A DNA stretch of 64,000 nt, taken from JAWKJY01 sp041393535 (GTDB lineage Bacteria > Actinomycetota > Thermoleophilia > Gaiellales > Gaiellaceae). The stretch covers positions 131,133 through 195,132 of the forward strand of contig JAWKJY010000009.1 in NCBI GenBank assembly GCA_041393535.1. The letters run 5' to 3'. Shown here one piece after another: positions 8,332-17,134 of this stretch (position 1 is the stretch's first letter; every line of letters starts with the position of its first letter). The notes under the pieces were generated by a model. That model saw only the letters and a list, made by a program, of their open reading frames with translations, was not told the DNA's origin and did no database searches. The position numbers and the translations under genes are program-made.

Positions 8332-8976
8332 TCAGGCGGCGCCGCGGGCCAGGCGGACGTGGGCGGCGGCGGGCGACGAGACGATCCCGGCCGCCTCGAG
8401 GTCGCGAGCGCCGTCGCCGAGGTCCTCGAGCAGGCGCTCTCCCGCGCCGAGCAGGACGGGCGCGACGTGCAGCTCCACCTCGTCGACGAGGCCCGCGCGC
8501 AGGTACTGGCGCGCCGTGGCCGCGCCGCCGCCGATCGAGACGTCGGCGTCCCCCGCCGCGGCCCGGGCGCGCTCGAGCGCCGCCTCGATCCCGTCGGTGA
8601 CGAAGTGGAAGGTCGTGCGCCCGAGCGTCAGCGGCGCGCGCGGGTGGTGCGTCAGGACGAACACGGGCGAGCGGTACGGGGGCTCGTCGCCCCACCAGCC
8701 GCTCCACGCAGGCTCGGCCCACGGGCCCCGGACGGGGCCGAACATGTTGCGGCCCATGATCGTCGCGCCGACGCCGCCGAGGATCGCCGCGGCGCGCTCG
8801 TCGTCGACGCCGGTCTCGCCGCCCTCGCCGCCGTGCAGCGCGCGGAACGTCCGCGTGGCGACCGCCCACTCGTGCAGCTTCTCGCCCCCCGCGCCGAGCG
8901 GCTGCTCCAGCCCCTGGTCCGGCCCCGCGACGTAGCCGTCCAGCGACATCGAGATCGACAGCCTGACGATTCCCAC
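8332..8976 (-). CDS. Dihydrofolate reductase family (RibD-like) protein
   Basis: This is a 214-residue protein with the DHFR/RibD C-terminal fold, probably an NADPH-dependent reductase. It shows the N-terminal RLSISMSLDGYVAGPDQ, GATIMGRNMFGPVRGPW, PVFVLTHHPR, and the nucleotide-binding segment GDADVSIGGGAATARQYL, ending with VDEVELHVAPVLLGAG. All are usual for the YyaP/YwjB-like group common in actinobacteria. A GTG start at 8976 is chosen because GGGAG lies seven bases upstream. It is the first gene of the small operon with the PhnB-like and AraC genes. Substrate unknown. Confidence 0.92.
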   Translation of the reverse strand: MGIVRLSISMSLDGYVAGPDQGLEQPLGAGGEKLHEWAVATRTFRALHGGEGGETGVDDERAAAILGGVGATIMGRNMFGPVRGPWAEPAWSGWWGDEPPYRSPVFVLTHHPRAPLTLGRTTFHFVTDGIEAALERARAAAGDADVSIGGGAATARQYLRAGLVDEVELHVAPVLLGAGERLLEDLGDGARDLEAAGIVSSPAAAHVRLARGAA

Positions 8977-9066
8977 TCGTGCTCCCTTCCTCGCTCCGTC
9001 CGTTGGACGACGGCCGCGAGCGGGACTCATCGGTCGGCGCGCACGGCGGCCGCTACCCTTGCCCGC

Positions 9067-9531
9067 ATGGGGGTCTCGATCAGGCGGCTCGGGCCCGGCG
9101 ACGAGGGCGTCCTCGCGTGGCTCGCCGCACTGGCGGACGAGTTCGACCTCCCGGGAGCCAGCGAGCCGGAGGCGCCGCTCGGCCCCGACGCAGCCGCTGC
9201 GTACCTGGCCGACGCCGCCGTCCTGCACTGGGTGGCGGAGGCGGACGGCGGAGTCGTCGGCGAGCTGCTCTGCCACGTGCTGCCGCTCCCGTCCGGCGCC
9301 GGCCGCGAGGTGCTCCTCTACTCGATCGGCGTCCACCAGCGGCACCGGCGCGCCGGGATCGGCCGCGCGCTGCTGGACGAGCTGCTGCGCTGGGCGCGCG
9401 GGGCCGGGATCCCCGACGTCTGGGTGCTCGCCGACAACCCGGGCGCGGAGGCGTTCTACGCCGCCTGCGGCTTCGAGCGCGGCGGCGAGCGCGACCAGGG
9501 CGTCGTCTACCTGCTCGACACGTCCGACTGA
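9067..9531 (+). CDS. GNAT family N-acetyltransferase
   Basis: This is a 154-residue acyl-CoA N-acyltransferase of the GNAT fold. Acetyl-CoA pyrophosphate-binding motif A is clear (LLYSIGVHQRHRRAGIGRALL, with R/Q-x-x-G-x-G/A as RRAGIG), preceded by GELLCHVLPL and followed by VLADNPGAEAFYAACGFERGG, the usual motif-B end. The first residues MGVSIRRLGPGDEG are typical. Its TGA overlaps the ATG of the zinc-ribbon gene by one base, so the two are probably translated together. The acceptor may be an aminoglycoside-like molecule or a protein; it cannot be resolved. Confidence 0.93.
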   Translation: MGVSIRRLGPGDEGVLAWLAALADEFDLPGASEPEAPLGPDAAAAYLADAAVLHWVAEADGGVVGELLCHVLPLPSGAGREVLLYSIGVHQRHRRAGIGRALLDELLRWARGAGIPDVWVLADNPGAEAFYAACGFERGGERDQGVVYLLDTSD

Positions 9532-10145
9532 TGGACGACTCGATCCCGATCGAGGAGCTCCTCGGTCGGCTGGGGCTGCGCGGCGCGGACCTCGCGCGCG
9601 GCCGTGCGACGCTCGAGGCGGCCGGGCTGACGAACCCGCGCAAGTCCCGCATCTCGGTCGCGAAGCTCGAGCGCGCCGGGGCGGCGATCGACGCGGCGTG
9701 GGCGCGCCTGTGCGCCCGCTGCGCGGAGACGCACGACGGCGACCGGCCGGTCCTGGCCGTCGACCCCGCGCTGTGCGCGGCGTGCCACGGCTCGGGGACG
9801 CGCAGGGCGCTCGACGAGCTGGCGCGGCGGCTGCCCGCCGCGGGCGTGCGCCGGGTCGTCGTGGTGGGCGGCTCGCCGTCCTTCCGCCAGGAGCTCGAGC
9901 GGCTCGGGAGCGCCGTCGAGCTCCGGCTCGTCGACGGCACGGCGCGGCGGACGGGCGCCGAGGCCGGCCGCGACGTCGACTGGGCCGACCTGGTCGTCGT
10001 GCTCGGCGGGACGGAGCTCGCCCACAAGGTCTCGCTGCTCTACACGCGCGACCCGTCGTCGCGCGCGAAGCGCGTGGTCACCGCCCGGCGCGGCGTCGAG
10101 GCGGTCGCGGCCGAGATCCTGCGCCACCTGGAGGGCGGCCGCTGA
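9531..10145 (+). CDS. Uncharacterised zinc-ribbon protein with Rossmann-like C-terminal domain
   Basis: This 204-residue protein is not recognised as a named family. It has an N-terminal helical part with LTNPRKSRISVAKLERA that resembles a small DNA- or RNA-binding helix pair, a CxxC-x17-CxxC zinc ribbon (C61, C64, C82, C85), and a C-terminal alpha/beta part (VRRVVVVGGSPSFRQEL; WADLVVVLGGTELAHKVSLLYT) that looks like a small Rossmann-type nucleotide or sensor domain, distantly like DUF2325. It is translationally coupled (TGATG) to the GNAT gene, which suggests a shared process such as modification or sensing. The fold reading is inference. Confidence 0.75.
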   Translation: MDDSIPIEELLGRLGLRGADLARGRATLEAAGLTNPRKSRISVAKLERAGAAIDAAWARLCARCAETHDGDRPVLAVDPALCAACHGSGTRRALDELARRLPAAGVRRVVVVGGSPSFRQELERLGSAVELRLVDGTARRTGAEAGRDVDWADLVVVLGGTELAHKVSLLYTRDPSSRAKRVVTARRGVEAVAAEILRHLEGGR

Positions 10146-10288
10146 GTCGCCCGCGAGCGTGTGCTGCGGCAGCTGGGCGGCTTCAGCGAGACTCCGTGGC
10201 GCTGCTCGCCACCCGGTGCGCCGATGAGAACCGGCGCGCGTACCGGTCCGAGCAGGTGGATCGGACACGGGAACGGGAGGAGAACCGG

Positions 10289-12472
10289 ATGCTCGCTGGG
10301 CTCGCGCGCTTCCTGATCGGCCATCGACTGCTCGTGCTCGGCGTCTGGCTCGTGCTGACCGTCGTCGGGCTGTTCGCGACGCAGCAGGTGGCCGACCGCT
10401 GGCTCGAGCAGTTCTCGATCCCCGGCTACTCCGCCTACGAGGCGAACCAGCGCACCCTGGCAGCGTTCGGCTCGGGCGAGCAGGCGCCGAACGTCGTCGT
10501 GCTGACGGTCGACGGCGACGTGACGCAGAGCGACGCCGCGCGCGAGACGCTCGCGACCGTCGCGCGCGAGTTCCCCGAGTTCCGCACCGCGTCGTACTAC
10601 TCGACCGGCAGCCTCGCCTACGTCTCCGAGGACCGGCGCACGACGTTCGCGACGTTCTACCCGCCGGGCCAGGCGGGGTTCGACTCGACGGGGCGGTTCG
10701 ACGAGCTGCGCGAGGCGCTGGCGGACGCCGCCCCGCCGGGCCTCGAGACGCACGTCACCGGACGCGACGCCCTGTACGACTCGCAGGGGAGCGAGGCCGG
10801 CGGGCCGAGCGTGCTGACGGAGGCGCTGATCGGCGGCGCAGGCGCGCTCGTGATCCTGCTCTTCGTCTTCGGGACGCTGCCCGCGATCCTCGTGCCGATC
10901 CTGATCGCGATCGCCTCGATCCTCAACACGTTCACGCTGATCTGGCTGCTGACCTACGTCACGCCGGTCTCGATCATCGTCCAGTTCCTCGTCGCGCTCG
11001 TCGGCCTCGGCGTCGCGATCGACTACGCGCTGCTGATGATCTTCCGCTACCGCGAGGAGCTGCGGCACGGGCGGGATCCGCAGGAGGCCGTCGTCCAGAC
11101 GATGACCCATGCAGGCCGGGCGGTGATCGTCTCCGGCTCGACGGTCGCGATCGGCCTCCTGTCGATGGTGATCATCCCGATCCCGGTGATCCGCTCGATC
11201 GGGATCGGCGGGATGCTGATCCCCGCGGTCTCGGTCGTGGTCGCGATCACGCTCCTGCCCGTGCTGCTCTCCCTGCTCGGGCAGCGGATCAACTCGGTCC
11301 GCCTGATGCCGCGGCGGATCGTCGAGGGCTCGGACGAGGAGACCGGCTTCTGGTGGCGCTGGGCCCACCTCGTCATGCGCCGCCCGATCGTCCTCGGCGG
11401 GCTCGGCGTGCTCATCGTCGCCCTGCTGCTCGTCCCCGGCGCGCAGCTGAACCCCGCCGACGCGCAGGCGAAGGACATCGCCGGCGCCGTGACGGACGAC
11501 GCCGTCGTCGGCCTCGACCGGCTGACGCAGGCCGGGATCACGCACGGCGCGATCAAGCCCTTCGTCGTCCTCGTCGAGGGCGTTGGCGACCAGGGCGCGC
11601 TCGACCGGATCGCCGCGCGCGTCGCGGAGGCGCCCGGCGTGGCCGGCGCGGCGGCGCCGTCCGACTGGCGCCGCGGCGACGTCGCGCTCGTCGAGGCGTT
11701 CGCCGACGTCGACGCCTCGTCGCGCGCCGCCCGCTCGACGATCGACGCGCTCCAGGACGACGTGCTGCCGCCGCTCGAAGGCGAGCTCGGGCCGGGCGCC
11801 CGGGTCACGCTCGGCGGCGTCGCGCCGGAGGAGCGGGACTTCGTGCACGCCGTCTACGGGAAGTTCCCGTACGCGCTGGCGTTCGTCGTCGTCCTGACGT
11901 TCCTGCTGCTGATGCGCGCCTTCCGCTCGGTCTTCCTCGCGGTCAAGGCGGTCGTGCTGAACCTGATCTCGCTCGGCGCCGCGCTCGGGATCATCGTGCT
12001 GATCTTCCAGCAGGGGCACGGCGCGGAGGCGATCTGGAACGTGCACCCGACCGACGCGATCATCTCGTGGATCCCGCTGATGATCTTCGCGTTCCTCTAC
12101 GGGCTCTCGATGGACTACGAGGTGTTCATGGTCTCGCGCATCCGGGAGTCGTACGACGAGACGGGGTCGACGCGCGACGCGATCGCGCTCGGGCTGGCAC
12201 GGACGGGGAAGCTCGTCACCAGCGCGGCGCTCGTCCTGATGTTCGCGTTCGTCGTCCTCTCGACCAGCCCCGGCACGGACGTCAAGCAGTTCGGGATCGG
12301 CCTCGCCGCGGGGATCATCTTCGACGCCACCGTGATCCGCGCGCTGCTCGTCCCCTCGCTGATGCGGGTCGCGGGCTCGCTGAACTGGTGGCTGCCGGCC
12401 CCCGTGGCCCGGGTGCTGCTGACCCGCCCGTCGCCCGCCATCGACGCCCGCGCGAGATCGGGCGCCGACTGA
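10289..12472 (+). CDS. MMPL/RND family transporter
   Basis: This is a 727-residue membrane transporter of the MMPL group within the RND superfamily, moving lipids or hydrophobic compounds with proton motive force. Predicted layout: TM1 near residue 12-30, an extracytoplasmic loop, five TMs about 185-350, TM7 near 365, a second loop, and a final five-TM block. Both halves carry the proton-relay Asp-Tyr motif (GLGVAIDYALLMIFRYREE and LYGLSMDYEVFMVSRIRE). GGGAGGAG lies seven bases upstream of ATG 10289. The gene appears to be a single unit; no TetR neighbour is present. Cargo unknown; lipid or drug export are the family roles. Confidence 0.95.
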   Translation: MLAGLARFLIGHRLLVLGVWLVLTVVGLFATQQVADRWLEQFSIPGYSAYEANQRTLAAFGSGEQAPNVVVLTVDGDVTQSDAARETLATVAREFPEFRTASYYSTGSLAYVSEDRRTTFATFYPPGQAGFDSTGRFDELREALADAAPPGLETHVTGRDALYDSQGSEAGGPSVLTEALIGGAGALVILLFVFGTLPAILVPILIAIASILNTFTLIWLLTYVTPVSIIVQFLVALVGLGVAIDYALLMIFRYREELRHGRDPQEAVVQTMTHAGRAVIVSGSTVAIGLLSMVIIPIPVIRSIGIGGMLIPAVSVVVAITLLPVLLSLLGQRINSVRLMPRRIVEGSDEETGFWWRWAHLVMRRPIVLGGLGVLIVALLLVPGAQLNPADAQAKDIAGAVTDDAVVGLDRLTQAGITHGAIKPFVVLVEGVGDQGALDRIAARVAEAPGVAGAAAPSDWRRGDVALVEAFADVDASSRAARSTIDALQDDVLPPLEGELGPGARVTLGGVAPEERDFVHAVYGKFPYALAFVVVLTFLLLMRAFRSVFLAVKAVVLNLISLGAALGIIVLIFQQGHGAEAIWNVHPTDAIISWIPLMIFAFLYGLSMDYEVFMVSRIRESYDETGSTRDAIALGLARTGKLVTSAALVLMFAFVVLSTSPGTDVKQFGIGLAAGIIFDATVIRALLVPSLMRVAGSLNWWLPAPVARVLLTRPSPAIDARARSGAD

Positions 12473-12521
12473 GCCCGCGCCGCCGTTTCCCGTCGGCCGC
12501 CGAGGGGAACGCACGGCGCGG

Positions 12522-13349
12522 ATGGACGACGGGGACTGGACGCGCACGCCGCGGCGGGGCGGCCCGCTGTCGCCGCTGCGGACGTACGTCGAGATCGCGG
12601 ATCGCGAGCGCGCCTTCGGCCGCGGGGAGCGGCGGAAGGCGTTCGAGGCCGTTCGGCTCGGCGGCGGGCGCGCCGGCGCGCGGGTGCTCGACCTCGGCGC
12701 CGGTCAGGCGTGGCAGCTGCGCTGGCTCGCCGCGGACTACCGGCCGGTCGGGGTCGAGCCCTCGTCCGGGCTCGTCGCGGTCGGGCGCGCCCGGCTCGCG
12801 GCGGACGGGCTCGCAGGCCGCGTCCCGCTGCTCGTCGGCGGACCGGGCGGGGTGCCCGTCCCGGAGGGCCTCGCCGACGCCGCGATCGGGCTGAACGCGC
12901 CGCTCGGCTACGGCGACCCGGCGGACGACGCCCGCTCGCTCGAGGCCGTCGCGGCGAGCCTGGCGCCCGGCGCGCGGCTCGTGCTCGAGCTGGCATCGCG
13001 TCCGCTCGCCGAGCGTCGCGGCGCGTCGCGGCGCACCCGGAGGTTCCCCGACGGCGCGCTCGTCGACGCGCGCGTCCGCTACGACCCGGCGCGTGGGGCG
13101 GTCGCCGAGCGCCAGGAGCTGCGCCTCGACGGGGAGCTGCTCGGCGCGTTCGCCTACGAGCTGCGCACCTTCGACCCTGACGGGCTGGAGGAGCTGCTCG
13201 CCGCCGCCGGGCTGGTGCTGGACGGCGTGCACGGCGGCACCGACGGCTGCGCCTGGCGCGGCGATCGCCCGCTCGTCGTGGTCGCGCGGAGGCCGCAGCG
13301 GGTCGCGATCGTGGCGCTCGGCGGGTCAGCCCACGAGCCGGCCGCGTAG
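12522..13349 (+). CDS. SAM-dependent methyltransferase (class I)
   Basis: This is a 275-residue Rossmann-fold methyltransferase. Motif I VLDLGAGQAW is near residues 57-66, with the acidic end of strand 2 replaced by VGVEPSSG, then IGLNAPLGY at motif IV and LAPGARLVLELAS near motif V. The C-terminal half is mainly beta strands, as in methyltransferases acting on small molecules. Start ATG 12522 has GAGGGGAAC upstream. It converges with, and overlaps by 24 bp, the phosphatase gene on the other strand. Substrate unknown. Confidence 0.88.
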   Translation: MDDGDWTRTPRRGGPLSPLRTYVEIADRERAFGRGERRKAFEAVRLGGGRAGARVLDLGAGQAWQLRWLAADYRPVGVEPSSGLVAVGRARLAADGLAGRVPLLVGGPGGVPVPEGLADAAIGLNAPLGYGDPADDARSLEAVAASLAPGARLVLELASRPLAERRGASRRTRRFPDGALVDARVRYDPARGAVAERQELRLDGELLGAFAYELRTFDPDGLEELLAAAGLVLDGVHGGTDGCAWRGDRPLVVVARRPQRVAIVALGGSAHEPAA

Positions 13350-14069
13350 CTCGTCGAGCCGGGGGGCGGCGACGCCGGCGTCGCGCAGGTAGCGCCGCGC
13401 GCCGCCGTAGCGCTCCTCCAGCACGGCGAGCGTCCCCACCATCCCGTCGCGCGGGGCGGCGCAGAGCCGGGCGCGGGCCGCGCGCTGCTCCTCGTCGCGC
13501 CCGGCGGCGATCCACTCGCCGACGAGCTGCTCGACCCGCTCGTGGGAGAGCGCGTAGTCGTCCGCGACGTCGTCGGGGGAGACGCCCGCCAGGCGCAGGA
13601 GCAGCGCGGCGACGATCCCCGTGCGGTCCTTGCCGATCGCGCAGTGGACGACCACGGCGCCGTCGGAGAGGGCCCGCGCCAGCTCGTCCACGGCGCGGGC
13701 GATCCGTCCGGCGTGCACCTCGAGCGCGTCGACGTAGAGCGCCTCGAGCGCCTGCGCCGGGTCCGGCGACGACGAGGCGAGCCGGTCGATCCGCTTCCCC
13801 GCGCCGCGGTCGATGCGGCCGAAGAGCGAGACGCGGACGACCGAGATCCGGTCGGCGTGGGGCGGGTCGAGCGCGCCCTCCTCGACGAAGCGCAGGTCGA
13901 TCGCGGTGCGGACGCCGTACGTCGCGAGCGCGTCCCAGCCCCGCGCGTCGAGGGCCGAGATGTCGTCCGCGCGCACGACCACGCGCGGCCTCGTCGTGCG
14001 CCCGTCCTCGGTCGGCAGGCCGCCGAGGTCGCGCACGTTGCAGCAGCCGGCCCACGGGAGGTGACGCAC
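13326..14069 (-). CDS. Tyrosine-protein-phosphatase-like enzyme
   Basis: This is a 247-residue cysteine phosphatase of the atypical tyrosine/lipid phosphatase group (DUF/LipA-like). The active-site loop is HCAIGKDRTG, with nucleophile C143 and R149. The CNVRDLGGLP start and the AIDLRFVEEG segment are typical of this family. The GTG at 14069 begins just before the CNVRDLGG motif; the frame is open upstream but that part looks non-coding. It overlaps the methyltransferase tail by 24 bp. Phosphotyrosine or phosphoinositide substrates are known in the family; which applies here is not known. Confidence 0.9.
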   Translation of the reverse strand: MRHLPWAGCCNVRDLGGLPTEDGRTTRPRVVVRADDISALDARGWDALATYGVRTAIDLRFVEEGALDPPHADRISVVRVSLFGRIDRGAGKRIDRLASSSPDPAQALEALYVDALEVHAGRIARAVDELARALSDGAVVVHCAIGKDRTGIVAALLLRLAGVSPDDVADDYALSHERVEQLVGEWIAAGRDEEQRAARARLCAAPRDGMVGTLAVLEERYGGARRYLRDAGVAAPRLDELRGRLVG

Positions 14070-14206
14070 GCGATCGACGCTAGCAGGAGCCTCCCGTCCG
14101 GACCGTGCCCAGGTGGTCGACGGGCGGTGCCGAGCCTGCGGGTCCGCCGTTTCCGCGCCCGCCGCACCGGGTACTCCCGTCGGGCACGCGAGGTGAAGGG
14201 AGGCTC

Positions 14207-15121
14207 GTGCCGGCGAGGATGGCGTTCGACGTGCTGGGGAGGCCGGGGCGCACGCAGCGCGCCATCGGGGCGGTGCGCCCGCGGGGCGTGGACGGCGGCG
14301 GCTGGTACGCGTGGCTCGCGCGGGCCGGGCTCGTCGCGAAGGGCGTCTCCTACGGCCTCGTCGGGGTGCTCGCGATCCAGCTCGCGCTGGGCGAGGGCGG
14401 CGACGCGACGAGCCGGGAGGGCGCACTGGCGACGCTCGCGGACGGGACGCCCGGGCGGCTGGTGCTCGGCCTGCTCGCGGTCGGCTTCGCCAGCTACGCC
14501 GCGTGGCGCGTCGTGCAGGCCGTCGTGGAGCGGGAGGACGGCGACGGTGCCGACGCGGCGGCGAAGGAGTGGGGCAAGCGCGCGGGCCACCTCGCGCGGG
14601 CCGCGATCTACGCCGCGCTCACCTACTCGACGGTGCGCATCCTGGTGGACGGCCGGGGCGAGTCGTCCGGGGAGGGCGGCGGCCAGGAGCAGCGGGCGAC
14701 GGCCGAGGTGCTCGGCTGGCCGGGCGGGCCGTGGCTCGTCGGGATCGTCGGCGCGTGCGTCGTCGGCTACGCCGGCTGGAACGCCTACCGCGGCCTGGCC
14801 CGGAAGTTCGAGGAGAAGTGGGAGAGCGGCCGCAGCCGCACGGCGCGCCGCTGGGGCAGCCTCGCCGGCGTCGTCGGCCACCTCGCGCGGGCGGTCGTCT
14901 TCGCGCTGATCGGCGTGTTCCTCGTCCGCGCGGCGATCCAGTACGACCCGGCGGAGGCGATCGGGCTCGACGGAGTGCTCCAGGAGCTGGCCGGCGCGGC
15001 CTACGGCCCCTACCTGCTCGGGCTGACCGCCGCGGGCCTCGTCGCCTACGGCGTGTACTGCCTCGTCGACGCGCGCTACCGCGACGTCTCGACCGGCCGG
15101 GGCAGCCGGGCGCGGCGTTGA
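14207..15121 (+). CDS. DUF1206 family membrane protein
   Basis: This is a 304-residue membrane protein with three similar segments, each with a glycine-rich helix pair: RAGLVAKGVSYGLVGVLAIQL, GHLARAAIYAALTYSTV, and GHLARAVVFALIGVFLVRAAI, followed by PYLLGLTAAGLVAYGVY. This threefold repeat of about 70 residues with two TMs each is the DUF1206 architecture, common in actinobacteria and of unknown function. Two starts are possible: GTG 14207 (GGGAGG upstream, short spacing) and ATG 14219. Nothing in the neighbourhood suggests a partner. Confidence 0.9.
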   Translation: MPARMAFDVLGRPGRTQRAIGAVRPRGVDGGGWYAWLARAGLVAKGVSYGLVGVLAIQLALGEGGDATSREGALATLADGTPGRLVLGLLAVGFASYAAWRVVQAVVEREDGDGADAAAKEWGKRAGHLARAAIYAALTYSTVRILVDGRGESSGEGGGQEQRATAEVLGWPGGPWLVGIVGACVVGYAGWNAYRGLARKFEEKWESGRSRTARRWGSLAGVVGHLARAVVFALIGVFLVRAAIQYDPAEAIGLDGVLQELAGAAYGPYLLGLTAAGLVAYGVYCLVDARYRDVSTGRGSRARR

Positions 15122-15145
15122 CCTCGGCCCGCGCCGCGTTGCCTC

Positions 15146-16288
15146 CTAGGCGACGGCGGGGACGAGGTCCTGCAGCCGCGGATGGACCTCCTCGGCGTAC
15201 AGGCGCATGCTCTTGATCGTCTCGTCGTGCTCGAGGTGGCCGGCCTGCCCCATGATCATCAGGTGGCCGAAGCCGCCGACGTCGCCGTAGAAGCGGCGCA
15301 GGGCCGCAGTCACCGTGTCCGGGTTGCCGGCGAAGACGACGCCGTTCTCGATCAGCTCCTCGAACGTGCGGTGCGCGAAGGCGGAGGCGGGGAGCTGGCC
15401 GCGCCAGGCGGCGACCCGCGCGGCCGCCGGCGAGTAGCCCGGCGGGTTGTTGAACTGCGGCGGCACCTTGTTCGCGCGGATGTACCACATCAGCTTCTGC
15501 GCGCCCGCGAGCCCCTCCTCGTCGGTGTCGCCGACGTAGACGAGCGCCGCGTACGCGAGCTGGCCGTCGTCCGTCGGCAGCCCGAGCTCGGTGCGCCGCG
15601 CGCGGTACGCGTCGAACACCCTGCGCGCGCCGTCCCGACCGACGAGGAAGGTCGCCACGGTGTAGCCGTGGTCGGCGACGCGGGCGACGCTGCTCGGCGT
15701 CAGCGAGGTGATCCACACGCGCGGGTGCGGCTGCGTGTACGGCCGCGGCCAGATGTTCACCTGGCGGTGCTCGAAGTAGCGCCCCTGCCAGCTGAACGGC
15801 CCGTCGTGCGTCGTCCACGCCTTCAGGATCAGGTCGTGTGCCTCCCAGAAGCGCTCCGACATCCGCAGCGGCATCGAGTTCGTCGCCGAGATCTCGTAGG
15901 GCACGCCGCGCACGAGCCCGCAGATCAGGCGGCCGCGCGAGAGCAGGTCGACGAGGGCCATCTCCTCGGCCACGCGCACCGGGTCGCGCCGGTTCGCGAT
16001 CGGGTTGCCGAGCAGGAGGATGTCCGAGCGCCTCGTCTCGCGCGCGAGGACGGCCGCGATCAGCGGCGCGCAGGGGTCCATGCACGTCGCCGTCGAGTGG
16101 TGCTCGTTCAGCATGATCCCGAGCCCCAGCTCGTCGGCGTACGCCCACTCGTCGAGGTAGCGGTGCCACAGGTCGGCCGCCTTCGCCGGGTCGATCAGGC
16201 CGTTCGGGAGCGTCACCCGGACGGACTCGTACGTCGACTCGTCGGGCAGGTACGGGTAGGCGGTCTCGCTGAAGTGCCAGGCCTGCAT
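15146..16288 (-). CDS. LLM class flavin-dependent oxidoreductase
   Basis: This is a 380-residue bacterial-luciferase-like (TIM-barrel) flavin enzyme, either an FMNH2-dependent monooxygenase or an F420-dependent oxidoreductase. Seen are the GLGIMLNEHHS segment, DILLLGNPIANRRDPVRVAEE, LVDLLSRGRLICGLVRG, and a C-terminal VVFAGNPDTVTAALRRF with GQAGHLEHDETIKSM. The start at 16288 overlaps the stop of the preceding alpha/beta hydrolase (TGATG). Together they form a two-gene operon that probably oxidises a ketone or heterocycle and hydrolyses the product. No flavin reductase is visible nearby. Confidence 0.94.
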   Translation of the reverse strand: MQAWHFSETAYPYLPDESTYESVRVTLPNGLIDPAKAADLWHRYLDEWAYADELGLGIMLNEHHSTATCMDPCAPLIAAVLARETRRSDILLLGNPIANRRDPVRVAEEMALVDLLSRGRLICGLVRGVPYEISATNSMPLRMSERFWEAHDLILKAWTTHDGPFSWQGRYFEHRQVNIWPRPYTQPHPRVWITSLTPSSVARVADHGYTVATFLVGRDGARRVFDAYRARRTELGLPTDDGQLAYAALVYVGDTDEEGLAGAQKLMWYIRANKVPPQFNNPPGYSPAAARVAAWRGQLPASAFAHRTFEELIENGVVFAGNPDTVTAALRRFYGDVGGFGHLMIMGQAGHLEHDETIKSMRLYAEEVHPRLQDLVPAVA

Positions 16289-17076
16289 CACGCCTCCAGG
16301 AAGGAGAGGACGGCGGTCGCGACGGCGTCGGGCCGTTCGAGCTGCGGGAAGTGGCCGGCGCGCTCGACCAGCTCGAAGCGCGCGCCGGGGATCGCGGCCG
16401 CGAGCGCGCGGCCGTAGTCCGGCGACGCGATCCCGTCGGAGGCGCCCCAGAGGACGAGCGTCGGCGCCGCGACGCGGCGCAGCCGACGGCGGAGCTTCGG
16501 GTCGCAGAAGTACGGCTCCCAGCCGTAGAGGACGGCCGCCTCCTGGTCGCGCGCGGTGATCGCGAGCTCCTCGTCCGTCCGGCTCGGGTAGTCGAAGAAG
16601 CGCGCGCCCTCGGCCTCGTCGTGGAACGCGAGGCGGGCGAGCTCGGCCGGCGAGCTGGCGAAGACGTCGTGGATGTCCCGGTCCTCCGGGCCCCCGACGC
16701 GGATGCCGAGCGAGCCGACGAGCGCGAGCGCGCCGATCCGCGGCGAGCGGAGCGCGAGCTCGCACGCGATCCAGCCGCCGAGCGAGCAGCCGACGAGCGC
16801 GACGTCGGTCAGGTCGAGCTCGTCGAGCAGGTCGAGGTACGCGTAGACCACGTCGTCGACCTCGTCGACCCAGTCGGGCAGCGACGAGCGTCCGAAGCCC
16901 GGGTGCGACGGCACGAGCACGCGGCGGTGCCCGGCGAGCAGGTCGAGCACCGGCCCGTGGCCGTGGAGGCCGGTCTCCGGGTGGAGGAAGAGGAGCGGTC
17001 GGCCCGCGCCGAGCTCGCGGAGCTCGAGCTCGATCCCGCCGACCGGGCGGAGCGGGACGTCGTCGGCGGCAGCCAT
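16288..17076 (-). CDS. Alpha/beta hydrolase
   Basis: This is a 262-residue alpha/beta-hydrolase with LLFLHPETG (oxyanion region), nucleophile motif GCSLGG, acid in WGASDGIAS, and His in RAGHFPQLE. All expected triad residues are visible. It precedes and overlaps the LLM flavin enzyme (TGATG). A hydrolase next to a luciferase-like monooxygenase suggests an ester or lactone product. It lies 58 bp from the start of the unrelated Crp-type operon tail. Substrate not known. Confidence 0.93.
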   Translation of the reverse strand: MAAADDVPLRPVGGIELELRELGAGRPLLFLHPETGLHGHGPVLDLLAGHRRVLVPSHPGFGRSSLPDWVDEVDDVVYAYLDLLDELDLTDVALVGCSLGGWIACELALRSPRIGALALVGSLGIRVGGPEDRDIHDVFASSPAELARLAFHDEAEGARFFDYPSRTDEELAITARDQEAAVLYGWEPYFCDPKLRRRLRRVAAPTLVLWGASDGIASPDYGRALAAAIPGARFELVERAGHFPQLERPDAVATAVLSFLEA

Positions 17077-17134
17077 CGGTCGGCCGACGATACGGGCGAC
17101 GCGCGGGCCGCGCAGTGACTTTCGTCGCAGGCGG

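Noticed and set aside
10040..12547. 835-codon minus-strand ORF opposite the MMPL gene
   Set aside because: Asp/Arg/Glu-rich shadow; the plus strand carries the transporter with membrane segments and DY motifs.
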